From: Annona cherimola
Lineage: Eukaryota; Streptophyta; Magnoliopsida; Magnoliales; Annonaceae
Direction: 5' to 3'
Length of the DNA: 64,000 bases
Assembly (NCBI GenBank): GCA_030490835.1
Contig: CM059972.1
Coordinates: forward strand, 94,473,137-94,537,136
Shown here in pieces: positions 1 through 12,345 of the stretch; within the stretch, counting starts at the first letter, position 1, and every line of letters starts with the position of its first letter. The translations under genes were made by a program, and so were the position numbers. The notes beneath the pieces are model-generated. The model worked only from the letters and a program-made list of their open reading frames with translations. It did not search any database and was not told the origin of the DNA.

Positions 1-1966
1 TCCCTATTCATTCGGAGATAATAAGCTCCTATCACGGGGGTTCAAACTCAAATCACAAGCTTCTATAATAGTGTTTGTGACCAACCAAGACACAACCCAG
101 CTTATCAAATAACTTTGTAATTTATATGTACGTTAGATTTTAGGAGAACTTGCACATTTACCCGAAAGAATATTGCTAGTTTATCTCTTAATTAAGCCAA
201 GTACATCATCTTTTTTTTTTGAGAATTTTTTGCATTTTAATTCCAAAAGTTTAGCTATTTACATTTTAAACCTTGACCTGTAACGACATTAAAAACTACG
301 GTTACTTTATCTAAAAAGACATGAATACCCTCTAACTGCGACAACTTTTTTGTCTGGCAAGAACATTTGTTATCAATATTACTAAAGGACATCTTCTCTT
401 TCTAAATATCGTTATTGATGGATATTACTGGAAGTTATGTCAAAGATCAAATTTGCAGTGTAATTAATTAAAAGTTTGAGATTCAAGTAACAGTCAAACA
501 ATTTTAATAGGTTAATATTAGCCCTAAACGGTAATGACTTTATGCAATTTTTTATTCAAATGAAATTCGGATTCTTATCTAAACAAGGTATTTTAAAGTA
601 AAATAATCAAATGAAAGGTGGTCCAAACCAAGGAATTCCCGAAATTCAGGTCTCAACATTCTACTTTTTACAGGGGCTTAGGCTTCATATGATCTAAAGC
701 TGCCGTCATCAAGCCAAAAGTAGTTTGAAGGCAAACCACACCAATATGATCATTGTAGTCGCGTGCAGTCAACATAGGTGGCCTAACTACGGTTGGAAAC
801 GGCCAACACATGCGTGGCCAAAACAGCGTGGAAAATAAAATTTCAGCAGTCAATTACAATAGTCATTTGTCAGAAAACAAAGTCCACATTATTTCCAAGC
901 ATCTCTTGATCCAGTAATAATCCAGCTCGATTCAGCTTTCTGAGATGGGACAAATTCATTTTCCGAATTACATGCACGCTTTCTACGTGTATGAATGGTT
1001 ATGAAAGGTGTCGAAATCTTTAGAGCTTGCGTCTGCGTATGCAGCTTTACAACCATATAAAAGTCTTCCCAAGTAGGGCCCTGTCAAGAAACTTCAGAGA
1101 ATTTTCTAATCTTCAATATTGGGATTGACTATGCACCCTTTAATTAATACTATAATCTTTGGGGTTTTTTTCTTTTTTCTTCTTGTGTTTTGTTTTCAAT
1201 GAGGGGAACTGAAAAGGAAAGGTTGAAAAGGCATGCAGCATGTAATTCATAGCGTTGATTTGTAGAACATGAGGTTGGAACTTGGAAGATGAGGTTATTT
1301 TCATGTGGATTATTAATACCCAATGGCACCCCGAAAGTCCAACTAGGAGATTAAACTTAAGTTAAAAACAAAGGTCAACCAAGATCATTGGTGGTCCAAA
1401 ACTCAAGTCCAATGAGGCTGACAGGAAACATGACGTGCAACTAACTACACCCCCCAAATTATTATTAATTAGGGGCATTAAATGAAGAAGACGCACTGCG
1501 GAATATGCGGCTGATAAAGTTGAGTAATCAGAATTATTGAACAGTGAAAACCGTTGAAATAATCAGATCGATATTTTTAAGAATTACTTGTACATGTGCA
1601 GTTTTGTAGCCAATAAGTAGTCATACGCAACAGATTATTGTGACCAAAATTAATAATCATTTTGTTACTGAAAATAAAATATGCTGTAGTATGTGCTACA
1701 AGAAAAATCAATATTTTGAAACATATCTTTGGATAACAATGATTAACTCTTTTTATTGTAAAAAAGACACTAATTGTTGTAATAAATAGTTATTGTCTTT
1801 GTAAAGTTAATTTTTAGTGATAATAGTATAATGAATGTTATAAAAAAATCTTATTTTTTTTATTTTTAAAACTTCAACCAAGAAAATTGAGTTAATTGTA
1901 GGTTAAAAACAAATTTCAAAAATAAAAATTTATTTTAAATTAAAGTATTAGATATTCTATGTTACT
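1..1966. other. Gene-free AT-rich stretch
   Basis: I see no supportable gene here. Short open frames, such as 61 codons on the minus strand at 668-853, lack recognisable domains. A TATA-like ATATAAAA lies near 1056, but no coding exon follows it that I can defend. The first 110 bases (GGGTTCAA-type sequence between purine-rich runs) resemble dispersed repeat sequence but are too short to classify. Confidence 0.5.
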
Positions 1967-2066
1967 ACAACATGAAAAATCAAGATTTTCAATACTAACA
2001 TGCAACAAGTATATATACAACATGAAAAATCAAGATTTTCAATACTGACATGCAACAAGTATATAT
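1967..2066. repeat. Two-copy 50-bp tandem duplication
   Basis: The unit beginning ACAACATGAAAAATCAAG occurs at 1967-2016 and again at 2017-2066. The copies differ at one base (A at 1997, G at 2047). The second copy abuts the proposed left end of the MITE-like element at 2067. The near identity shows a recent duplication. Confidence 0.9.
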
Positions 2067-2452
2067 AGGGAACTTTTCCGGTGCAGCGCCACTGCATCGG
2101 AACAGCGGTACATTTATCCAAAAATGAGCCTCACACATATTAGAATGCAATGAAACTTTATACAATCATTCATCTATATATAAATTTGATAGAAAATGAT
2201 TTACATATTGAAAAACTACTTTAAAGTTGTTATTCACATCAAACTATTTTATTACGTTGAATTTGTACCATTTTCAGATGGGTCCATACATATATCCGAT
2301 TGGGATAAAAATTGATATGGTAATAAAATACATTATTCTAAATACAATGAGTGGTGTAGATTATGATTTTATCATCATGTGAGACCCATTTCTACGCTAC
2401 TGCACCGTAATTTTGGTGCAGCAGCGTTGCATTTGAATATTTTCTCTATATA
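2067..2452. mobile_element. MITE-like element with GTGCAGCG ends
   Basis: The left end reads AGGGAACTTTTCCGGTGCAG and the right end, reversed, reads AGAGAAAATATTCAAATGCA. Inside each end are further GTGCAG/CTGCAC motifs facing each other. Both ends sit in TATATA, which may be the target site. The element has no coding capacity. Its inner part (about 2150-2400) resembles 12690-13000, including the shared stretch ACCATTTTCAGAT. The terminal match is only moderate, so the exact ends and superfamily are uncertain. Confidence 0.4.
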
Positions 2453-2599
2453 TTATTGTAATGCACAACAACCTTGGCATTTAATTTGGAGCTAGTTAGC
2501 TATAAACAATCTAGCATTTCCCAAGGCTCCTCCAATCGATCGCATTTAAACATAATGAGCTCGGCGACAGTTCTATATAACATTTTTATTTTTAATATA

Positions 2600-2884
2600 T
2601 TAATACCAGATGAAATCTACTTCATCCATTGTATTTAATACTATTATTTAATCTGATCAAAAAATATTATTTATTTAATTAAGAGACCAAGTTTTATTCA
2701 AATTAAAGATACACATGAGCCACATTTGCCTAAAAATATATATTCATGTATAAATTATGAAAATACATAGATTCATTCATGTATACATTAAAATGTAATG
2801 ATATTTTATAAAATCATTTATTCATATAAGAATTATATTTTAGATGTAGAAAGTATAATTTTTTATAGTTAAAAGACAATAGAA
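2600..2884. repeat. Copy of a dispersed AT-rich repeat
   Basis: A pattern of AGACCAAGTT, ATATTCATGT and TAATTATGA-like blocks followed by CATTTATTCATATAA recurs in diverged form near 14960-15150 and 52010-52330. There is no coding content. Ends are not defined, and the similarity is by eye only. Confidence 0.3.
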
Positions 2885-2956
2885 GGTGAGACTCCCAACC
2901 TCAACGGCTCAAAACAACACCAATGAGCTGGATGAACGGGGAAGCCCACTCAAAAA

Positions 2957-3430
2957 CTAAACAACAGAGGAACCAACCTCATAAATTTCATCCATGATAT
3001 AACGAGGAGCGACCTCCCCCCAAAAACCCACATTCCCCTCATGTTCTAATGCTTGTTTTGCTAAGATATGTGCACATTGATTTCCTGATCTATATCCATG
3101 AGTCAACAGCAGCTGCTCAAATTGATTTTTCATGCTACGCATTTTCTCTACTAGAATTCCTACAGTTGATACATTCTTCTCCTCATTCAATAGCCAATTA
3201 ATCAAAACCAATGAATTCAACTCAAGCACCAATCTTCCGGATACTAGCTCAGCCGCCCACAACAACCCCATATGAGCAGCCCTTGCCTCCATCCAAATAG
3301 GCTTCTCCTGTCCATGGATCCTCCAACTTCTTGCAACGAAAAATTCCCCTCTCTAATTTTTTATTATTGCAGCAAAGCTCATGATATTGAGACTGCCACT
3401 AAAACCTACATCCACATTTAGTTTTATAGC
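2957..3430 (-). pseudogene. LINE RNase H-like domain remnant
   Basis: The domain starts with AIKLNVDVGF in the frame ending at 3353 and continues after a frame change in the frame 3292-2957. There MEARAAHMGLLWA and GNQCAHILAKQAL match the E...A and N..AH.LA positions of plant RVT_3/RNase H domains at the C-terminus of LINE ORF2. In the family this domain degrades the RNA strand during target-primed reverse transcription. The frameshift makes the copy non-functional. Confidence 0.85.
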
Positions 3431-3439
3431 TCCTACCAT

Positions 3440-3901
3440 TAGTCTCACCCATTGAGCCGGACTACTATATACATTTAAACAGCTAGTGAAAATTTTAACC
3501 GAGCTTTGGTAGAGATGCAAAAACTGGATACTCCATCGCACTAGAATTTCAAAACTAGCCATATCATCCTCTGTGAGAACTCTATTTCGAAACTGCCAAA
3601 TCCTCCAACATATGATTAAGTACAAGACCAAAGGATATTCATCTCTCTCCTTTAGCAACAAAACCATAACATCTTTTATATCATTGATATTAGCAGCAGC
3701 AGCACAAACAAATGCAGGAATATTGAAAACTCCTCTTACCTTACTACATTGCCAAAACATATGAATGTTGACCTCTTCCTGCTCAAGCTGCTTGCATAGA
3801 AGGCAGTGACTTTCCACATTGGTTCCTCTTTTAATCAAGTTTACTCTCAAAGAGAGGGAATTAGTAACCATCCTCCAACCAAAGTTTCGTTGGAATTGCA
3901 C
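3440..3901 (-). pseudogene. LINE zf-RVT (zinc-binding) region
   Basis: The frame contains FGWRMVTNSLSLRVNLIKRG, then CLLCKQLEQEEVNIHMFWQC. This is the C..C...H....C arrangement of the zf-RVT domain that follows reverse transcriptase in plant LINEs. It is followed by the aromatic RIWQFRN segment usual before RNase H. The normal upstream WR.IW segment is lost in degenerate sequence above 3901. Confidence 0.85.
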
Positions 3902-4781
3902 ATGACCAGGTTGCCTTCAAGATTTGTTTTAACTTGTCATCAACTGTTGATTAAATCCCATCCTCTCTGCACGTATCCTCATGTATCATTCTATACGCTG
4001 ATTTTTCGGAAAAAACTCACTTAGGCTCAAGATCCCAATACAATCTATCTTCTTCTCTTTCAGCCAAAGGCATGCCCGTTATCTTTTCCCATCCATCATA
4101 CGCAACAACTCTTCTGATAGTCGTTTCATCCCAACATCTTTTCTCTTTGTTAATGAACTATATTCACCCAAAGCATTATCAGAACATCATGTTGAAGTGG
4201 ACCAGCCTCGGAAAAGAAAGAGTTTGTCCAGAAGTCCTTGAAGAACCTTACTCTCTTCCCATTACCAATTCTCCATTTACCTCCTTTCTCCAAAATACCT
4301 GTAGGGTACTTGAAATACTCTTCCAGATGAATGATATTCCTCTACCCCTTTTGCACTCCCAAATATTCCCAGTAGGACAATATTTTAGCCTTGAAAATTC
4401 GGTGGCATATAGAGTCGGTTACTATTAGCAGTCTCTAGGCTTATTTTGCAACTAAAGCTCTGTTAAAAGCTGTCAACTCTCTAAATCCAAGACTACCCCC
4501 AGCCTTAGAAAAGCACAACTTTCTCTAAGTGATCTAGCTAATGTTTCGTTTTCTATTTTTCCCCTCACCAAAACCTACTCATCACTGCATTAAGTTCTTG
4601 ACATAATTTGCTTAGCAATAGAAATAAATTCATGGTGTAAGTGGGAATTACTTGGGCAACAGCTTTGAATAGAATCTCTTTACCCCCACAAGAAATAAAT
4701 TTGTTATGTCATCCTTGTATCTCTTTCCATACTTTTTTTTAATAATTTGAAATGTCTAACATTCGTTATTTCCAACCCAAA

Positions 4782-5520
4782 CTAGCACCCCAAATAGATC
4801 ATCATCTGCTTTCCTTTTGAGCCTAAAATTTCCTCCCCCATCCCTCTAGTATCTTTGTTTGTATTCTTGCTAAAGAAGCTTGCCGTTTTCTCCATGTTTA
4901 CCTTTTGACCAAAAGCTTTTTTATATAACCTCAAAATATGCAACAAACGATTCACTTCCTCTCGTTTTGCTCTTAAAAATAACAAGACATCATTCGCAAA
5001 GAAAAGATGAGTTAAACTTGAGATACTTTTGCAAATGCTTAACCCTTTCATTTTTCTAACTTCAATTTCATGTCTAATAAGAGAGAAAAGACCTTCCGAA
5101 CAAAATAAGAATAAGTAAGGAGATAAGGGATCCCCTTGTCTAAGTCCCCTACTTGAAGAGATAACATCAGAGCTTGAACCATTCAACTCAATCTTGTATG
5201 CATCCGACGTAATACAACTATGTATCCGTTGTCTCCATAGTGCATTGAAGCCCATTTTACCCGTCATCTGCGTAATAAAATTCTACTCCACCTTATCATA
5301 AACCTTAGCCGTGTCAAGCTGGATAGCTTCAAAAGCCAGGATCATATTATCAGTTATTAGACAGCTTGATACAAATGCACTCCTCTCTTTAGATATAATT
5401 CTTTGTAAACATCCTTTCAATTTATTTGCAAGAGTTTTTGACATTACCTTGTGAAGTACATTGCAAAGGCTTATAAGGCGGAAGTCCATCATCTTTAATG
5501 CACCATTTTTCTAGGGATAA
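4782..5520 (-). pseudogene. LINE reverse transcriptase core, broken
   Basis: Two frames cover the palm and fingers. The frame 5492-5283 has DFRLISLCNVLHKVMSK and SAFVSSCLITDNMILAFEA. The frame 5267-4782 has GLRQGDPLSPYLF, then LFFANDVLLFLRA. The catalytic motif is FAND where active elements have FADD, so an aspartate is replaced by asparagine (codon AAT). A frameshift lies between the two frames. The family copies RNA at a nicked target; this copy could not do so. Confidence 0.93.
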
Positions 5521-5663
5521 ACACAATTATGGTCTCATTTATTGGCTTGATATTTCTAATTTTCTCCTCAATTAAGCTTAATTCCAACAAATCATTGCAC
5601 GCCAAGAAAATTTCCTCACCAATACAGGTCCAATTCTTTTAGTAAAAACCAGTTGACATCCCA

Positions 5664-8600
5664 TGTGGCGCCCCGAACCGGGTGCCTAGAAGCCTTACTC
5701 CGGGATCTTTATTAATTGGTAAATGTGACTTAGGATTGTTGCCCTGATCACACGGCGGGATTTTTAAATTGAATCTCGTCCAAAATTTTTTTTCTTTCAT
5801 TTTTTTTTTTTTGTTTTTCATCACATAACAAACACTTGTCATCAACTTTACGCATGATACTCATAATAACATCATATCATCATATATGAACATATTCTTG
5901 TCATTAATTTCACATATATTATTCATATCATAATAACTGACTTATCTACATCACAAGTTCTTTCAATCTAAACATTTCATACATACATATTTTGAAGATT
6001 CCATATAATCATTCATACCATATACAGACCAACTTGTTGAAAAGTTTTCTTCATACTCTTTTCCTTTCCTTCATGGCCTATGCGGTACCTGTCTATGGTT
6101 GGGGAAAACAAAACATGAGTCGAAACTCAATAAGCAAGCATTTTTCATTTTAAATGCATTTCTCACCTTTCAGTAGTAGACGCTTAACAAGCGTTCGACT
6201 AGCAATTGGAGGAAACCTTTTTATAAGTACCTTTCACAAATATTTCATAATCCCAATTCATGGCAAACATATGCTTGTAAAACTTGACATATAAATTCTT
6301 TTTTCATAGACATATTTATGTTCTAAACATTTTTCATTGAAGCTCCTTTTCTCATAGGACATTCTCATGTCCTAAAATACTTTTCATAAAACCCTTTTTA
6401 AGCATATGCAACATGCAATACATCTCTGTCCATCTGGTAGGTGACACTTATCAAGTGATCATCCTTCCTTATGAGAGAAACCCTTCCAGGTGATAGCCCA
6501 CGAGCCAGGCGGCTATCCGTGTCCATCTCCCATTGCAGAGAAGGCGCCGCCGGCATTTAGCCTTATTCAAGCGACTCGGCCTATGCAAAGGGGGCCCAAT
6601 TTGCAACCACGTCCGGTATGCATATCCTCTACAATAGACCTAGTACATAACCCTTGTGCACACGTTTCCTTCACATTCACATGCTAGCATGATTTTATAA
6701 AAACCACAGACCACAGTCTGTGTTCCTTTTCTAAAAGCTTAATGCTATCATGCTTTTATCAAATATTACAGACCTCAGTCTGTATTTCTTTCAAATCTTG
6801 AAAACTGGGCTTAACCCATGCTAACAAGTTATATACTCAAAGCATTTTGTAAGGATGGCCAACCTTAAAACATTTATATTTCATAAATAATTTGAAGTAT
6901 TCAAGGAAAACATTTAAAATAACAATATTTTCTAACCGTTTTTGTAAATAATTTTTGAATGACAAAACGTCTTTAAAAATATTTGAAACTTTCATCTAAT
7001 ATCATATACTTTTGTCTACCTGTCTTATTGTTCATTTCTATATGTGATAGACTTGTATAATCCTTTGAACATTACTCAAATCGTTTTTCAAATTAATTTA
7101 TCGTGTTGGCCTTCCTTAAATCCTGCTCGAAACAATGAATTTTGGAAATTCCAAAATAATCAAATATTTAGAGAACCTTTGAAACATATCCTTAAAATAC
7201 TTCAAAACCTTGAAATAAAACTATTCAATACATTTATTTCAAATATCATTTTAAAAAAACTCATTTTCCTTTCAACACAACCTTTTCAACATTTGCATTT
7301 CAATATTTTTCAACATTAAAAGGATTTGCTTTTAACGAAGCAATTTCCAAGACAATTTAAGATTTCAAAGTAAAGTCGTATAAAATTATATTTTCAAAGG
7401 GTTGTTTGCTTACCTGCGTAATCAACTTGTATCTTTCACTTGTACCTTTTCTTTTTCCTTTTCCTTTTCCTATACAAATGAAAAGGACTATTTATCCAAT
7501 CAAAAAAAAAAAAAAGGACTATTTATAACATTTCAAGCTTGCACATTGAACTTATTTTTCTAACCCATACCTTTTTCACTTTAAATTTTGACCAATTTCT
7601 ACCTTTGATTTCCCTTCTCAATTCCATAAATTTCTGTTCCACCATGGATGTCTACTTTTATTCATAACAGAATTTTCTTTCATATATTTTCTGGATACTC
7701 GAAATACTCATGTTTATTTTCATATCAAATTTATAATGGTATCATCCCATAAATAGCTTATGTTGGACGGTCACTTGCACATGTCATTTCATTAAATTTT
7801 TAGAAAATAGCATCCATCTTTCCATAACTATAGATTAAACATAAGAATCTGATTGGCCAGTAATTTCTACCCATCCTTTCATTATTCATAAATTATGCTT
7901 TAAACATGATTATAAGATAATAAAATTTGTTTTAAACGTCACTTATACCCAATATTTCATAGGCTGCTTAAATTATTAATATAAATCTGATTTAGACGTT
8001 ATATACATGTATGATTATATATCTATTAATTATTTCAATACTTGCAACTTTTCATTTAACAATACATCAAGCTGATTTAATTAAATAGTTTTCAAATCAT
8101 GCTGAATTAATTATTGATATCAATCATGTCTTCAACAAAATATTAATCATATAAATAACAATCCACAGGATATTTAAATAATAGTTTATTTAATGAAATC
8201 AAAACCAAAAATACCTGTTGTCCGTCCAATATTTCTAATCCAGCAGCGTTCAACATTTTTTTTATATAAATGCTGTTTATTAAATAATTAACGTGCAGCA
8301 GAAATTAAATCAATTAACGTTCATCAGCAATTTAATAAATTAACGTTCAGAAATTTGTTGTTAAATGAAAAATCAAAACAATATATATTTATCAACGTCC
8401 AGCAGCTTGTTAAAATTTTCTGAATTGATTTAACGGCAAAATCATGCTGCATTAGAATCTGCTGAATCGGTATTAACATCACGCATCCAGAAATATATTT
8501 ATTATATTAGCGATTACTTAGAATATTTGATTAACTAAATGAATTCCAAAACTGAAATAAAATAAAAATGCTGTCACGAAGACTTAAAAATGGAGAAGAA

Positions 8601-10082
8601 CCTGTTTGACATACTTGGAGTATCCGTAGCTTGGTTCTGTTGCTAGCTAGCACTTTGGTTTGAGAATTTGATACCGATGCTGAAATGCACGACCCATCAG
8701 ATGCTCGTTTTTATATTATAGCTCATAGGTTTACCATAGTTAATTGATTCTTACCCAAGGTTACCGTTCAAAATTTTACAGCTGTTGCTTTTCTGTAATT
8801 CCAACAATTATTTCATGCACGGGGCACCTCCTTTTACTGCCAGCGCTGTTCCTCTCTTTTTCTTTTTCTTTTTTTTTTCTTAAAACGGTAAATTCCAACA
8901 TTAGTTAATTAAATCATAGCTGCCTATATTCACACTTATATATTATGAAAATTTTCCTTATTAATATATACACAATTTCTCACAAAATGTACCTTTCGGA
9001 ATTTTGAAAAAAATTTCTATTTTATTTTAATTAACTAATTCATATTTGTATAAAAAGTCTCATTTTAAAATTTTGGAGATATGTTTTCCAAAATTTCGTT
9101 CCTTCATTAAATTGAGCATATTAAAATAGGATTACCCATAAAATTTCACCTCAATTGGAGCGAAGTACATATTTTAACTTAATCAAAATCATATTTTGGC
9201 ATAAAATTTTATTTTAAAAATTTGTAGACATATTTTGCAAAATTTAATCCATTCATTATGTAGGATATATTAAAATAGGCTTGCTCCAAAAGTTTCATCT
9301 CAAATAATCTTATATACATCAAGATATTAATTAACTAAATAATTATATAAAAAAATTTAAAATATCAACGTGTACGTGCATGGCGTGGAATTTATTACGC
9401 TTTTTAATACATTCAAGTTTGACAATTTAGTCAACTATTTTTCATAATCTGATCCGTCTAGATTAGAGAGCATATAATTTAGTACTCTCTATTAAATTTC
9501 TATGTAATTCTGAGTTATGCATATTTAGATCTAATCAAAACAGTGAGGATGGATATAAGCCCTTAATTAGAGCTCCTAATTAGCCAAAAATTTTCCATTT
9601 ATTTTTTATTTTTCCATAAGGTCCGTAAATTTAAACAGTTTCAATTTGTATAATTCAGAATTTTGAAATTCCTTCCCAAAATATTTGTAAAAATTCATTT
9701 TCATAACTAATCTTAGTAGGATCATAAATTACCCTCTATTTTTTTATAAATTCCAAACATAACCTTCGTAAATCTCCACTAAGTGCACTTCGGGCCTCCA
9801 CTTTTGTCAAAATTACCAATCAATCATCTTTTCTAAATTTATAATTTAATCTCACTTTTGTAAAATTGTAATTTGGTCTTTTCGTGATTAAGTTAATCCA
9901 AAGTGATTAACTTATCACTTTATCTTAATCACATGATTACTATTCATATTTACTATTTATTAAATTAATTATTCAGTCCTTCAACTTCATATATTGCAAA
10001 ATTATATATTTAAAAAAAATCAATAATCCAGGGTTCATGACCTTAGGGTTTCATATATGATCTTAAAATTTAGAGTTCTACA
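5664..10082 (-). mobile_element. Large solo LTR-like insertion inside the LINE
   Basis: The 4419-bp insertion begins TGTGGCGCCCCGAACC and ends TTCTACA, giving TG...CA termini. It is flanked by a perfect 5-bp duplication TCCCA (5659-5663 and 10083-10087). Removing it with one TCCCA restores the LINE motif APGPDGM. No reading frame inside resembles gag or pol; the longest, 91 codons, is AT-rich noise. On the minus strand the end GGTTCGGGGCGCCACA resembles the ends I recall for Del/Tekay Gypsy LTRs, as does the TTGAGTTTCGACTCATG block near 6130. A solo LTR formed by LTR recombination is therefore the preferred reading. A non-autonomous element without internal repeats is the alternative. Lineage and strand are inference. 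Confidence 0.65.
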
Positions 10083-10735
10083 TCCCATCTGGACCCGGGG
10101 CTTTCAAAGGGCTCATCTTCATTTAAACTTTCTTCACATCTTCTCTTGAAAGCGGATGGGTGAGGAATTGATTTTCAGCTTGATTCACATGAGCCTTAAT
10201 CTTGTCTACCACTGATTCAATCTGACCAAAGAAAGTAGAGGAGAAAAGATCATTAAAGTATCTCCAAGCAATCTCCTCTTTCCTCCCTTGGGATTCAATC
10301 TTGTTACCATCTTCATCCTCCAAAACAACAATAAAATTTCTCCTTGTGCGTTCAGAAGCTACTTTGTGAAAAAACCTTGCATTCTTGTCTTTGCATTGCA
10401 TCCATAAAACCTTAAATCTTTGCTTCCATAACACTTCTTCATCCTCCAAAAGATACTTTTTATTTTTTAATCTCCATACCTCACTCATCCGATGCAAGCA
10501 TCTCTCTTAGACCTTGAAGTCTGCTTTGATACATCTAAATTTGATTTGGGAGATTATCCATCTTCATTCTATTCCATTCCATTATTTTCTCACCGCACTT
10601 GTGCAATTTCTCATTTATACTTTCGAACCCCTCTTGACTCCTAGAGTTACCACTAGACCAAACTTTCTTAACTATATCATTTACCTCTTTGTATTTAGCC
10701 TAAAACTTTCTTAGCTACATCAAACCAAAATGGCT
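10083..10735 (-). pseudogene. LINE ORF2, region upstream of reverse transcriptase
   Basis: This is the upstream continuation of the LINE at 2885-5663. The frame 10497-10123 has WKQRFKVLWMQCKDKNARFF, the plant LINE linker motif (W.QRS...W...GD.NT.FFH), then RTRRNFIVVLEDEDG. It ends into MSPLKAPGPDGM at the insertion point. Above 10497 the frame can still be followed weakly (WFDVAKK, KVWSSG, EWNRMK) to about 10735. There recognisable sequence stops, so the endonuclease part is missing: a 5' truncation typical of LINEs. Confidence 0.88.
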
Positions 10736-11489
10736 TTTCTTTTTTCTTGAAAGAAAATATAATTTTAAATTTAATATTTAGTATTAAATTATTTTATCAT
10801 GTAGATTTTACATATTTGTAGATAAGACTTATGCACAATAATCTCGATAAATAAAAAGGTTTATATAATAATATAAATAATGTTAAATATAATAAATGAA
10901 GTAAATATTTCATAAATCATTAATGCTGTAAAAATGGATATGGTTAAGTAGAAAATGAGTTACATAAAAGTGCAGCCAATGTATAATAAATGCCATCTCA
11001 TGAACATGGCTCTTCCAGTCAGAAAAGCAATTGCTGCACCTTCCATCCATCTCCCAAATGACAGTGATAGAGATTGTAGAAATTAAGGAAAAGTGATCAT
11101 AGAAATCCGACGCTGCTATCAGCATTACCAAACTCAACATCCAATTTCTGAATTGGGAATCTTCCAATTCCAGATCACCTAGAATAATGTATCACATTCC
11201 AAATCAGTAACTACACAAAGCCTAAATTGGATACTTTTGTAGGCAGTAGCAAGGGACGATGACAGACTAGCTAGCCAGCACCATATATTACCCAATATAA
11301 ACACACTCCTCAAATCACCCCTTCTGTTTGGTAAGATATAAATGGGGAGATGAATGGATATCATATAAGTAAAATAGAAATAAAGTGAGAATATATGAAA
11401 AGATGTTAAAAATAATTAAAATATAATGATAAAATAAAGAATAAAATAAAAAGGTAATAATTAATAGCTTTTGACTTTTTTATTCCCTC
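10736..11489. other. Gene-free stretch
   Basis: I see no gene. The block 10750-10830 (TTTAATATTTAGTATTAAA, then ATTTGTAGATAAGACTTATG) resembles sequence near 52220-52280. The block 11330-11465 is AT-rich and resembles the inner part of the GTGTGTTTGG MITE family. Two short minus-strand frames (10910-11167 and 11179-11364) have no recognisable domain. Confidence 0.4.
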
Positions 11490-11497
11490 CATTCCAT

Positions 11498-11904
11498 GGG
11501 ATCCCAATCATATACACCCGGGTGCATTCACCCTCAATGCACCCGGGTGTACTACACCTAATTTTTTTTTTTTTTTGAAAATTTTTTTACACAATGGTTA
11601 ATCTAGGTTTATTTAACATATGTATCAATTTTTACTGTTTTTGGAGACTTTTAGATATTTTTTTAAGATTTTTAAAAATCAATGGCATTTTCGGTAATTT
11701 TAAATTACGGAAAATGCCACTGATTTTTAAAAATCTAAAAAAAATATCTAAAAATCTCCAAAAATAGTAAAAATTGACACATATGTTAAACAAACCTATA
11801 TTAACAGATTCATGAAAAAATTTTCAAAAAAAAATAAAAAAATGGGTGTAGTATACCCGGGTGCATTGAGGCTGAATGCACCCGGGTGTATATGATTGGG
11901 ATCC
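11498..11904. mobile_element. Foldback element A (CACCCGGGTGCA ends)
   Basis: Nearly the whole element is one inverted repeat of about 200-bp arms around a centre near 11700. Each arm starts GGGATCCCAATCATATACAC, then carries two copies of the self-palindrome CACCCGGGTG around CATTCA/CTCAAT. An AT-rich core with GTTAATCTA, TTTAACATATGTATCAA and GATTTTTAAAAATC follows. The flanks CATTCCAT (11490-11497 and 11905-11912) form an 8-bp target duplication; 7 or 9 bp are also possible because the bases are ambiguous. Arm mismatches are few. There is no transposase, so it is non-autonomous. The TSD length fits hAT or Mutator-like elements. Confidence 0.9.
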
Positions 11905-11934
11905 CATTCCATCACACTTATAAGTTATCAAAAA

Positions 11935-12345
11935 GGGAGCCCAATCTAGTGCACCCGGGTGCATTCAGCCTCAATGCACCCGGGTGCACTGCACCTATTT
12001 TTTTTTAATTTTTTTTGAAATTTTTTTCATGAAGCTGTTAATATAGATTTATTTAACATATGTATCAATTTTTACTATTTTTGGAGATTTTTAGATATTT
12101 GTTTTAGATTTTTTTAAATCAGTGGCATTTTTCGTAATTTTAAATTACCGAAAATGCCACTGATTTTTAAAAATCTAAAAAAAATATCTAAAAGTCTCCA
12201 AAAATAGTAAAAATTGATACATATGTTAAATAAACCTAGATTAACCATTGTATAAAAAAAATTTTCAAAAAAAATAAAAAAAATAAGTGCAGTGCACCCG
12301 GGTGCATTGAGGCTGAATGCACCCGGGTGCACTGGATTGGGCCCC
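11935..12345. mobile_element. Foldback element B (sister of A)
   Basis: This 411-bp element has the same architecture as element A, 30 bp further on. The ends read GGGAGCCCAATCTAGTGCAC on the left and, reversed, GGGGCCCAATCCAGTGCAC on the right. They are flanked by a perfect 8-bp duplication ATCAAAAA (11927-11934 and 12346-12353). The arms again carry two copies of TGCACCCGGGTGCA each. The separate TSD shows an independent insertion, not a duplication of A. The open frame on the minus strand at 12114-12350 is only the element read through. Confidence 0.92.

Larger units (their letters stand above)
2885..5663 (-). mobile_element. L1-type LINE, 3' part
   Basis: This non-LTR retrotransposon lies on the minus strand. 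Reading from high to low coordinates it shows the reverse transcriptase core (about 5520-4782), a degenerate connection region (4781-3902), a zinc-binding zf-RVT region (3901-3440) and an RNase H-like domain (3430-2957). The order is that of plant L1 ORF2. Several frameshifts and stops separate the frames. The upstream part continues at 10083-10735 after a 4.4-kb insertion: the motif APGPDGM is cut after PDGM and resumes here as GMSTGFYQ. No 3' poly(A) tail is evident near 2885, so that boundary is approximate. Confidence 0.9.

Noticed and set aside
5664..5690. TGGCGCCCCGAACC as a retroviral-type primer-binding site
   Set aside because: It lies at the very end of the insertion, not next to an LTR end, and is explained by the LTR terminus itself.
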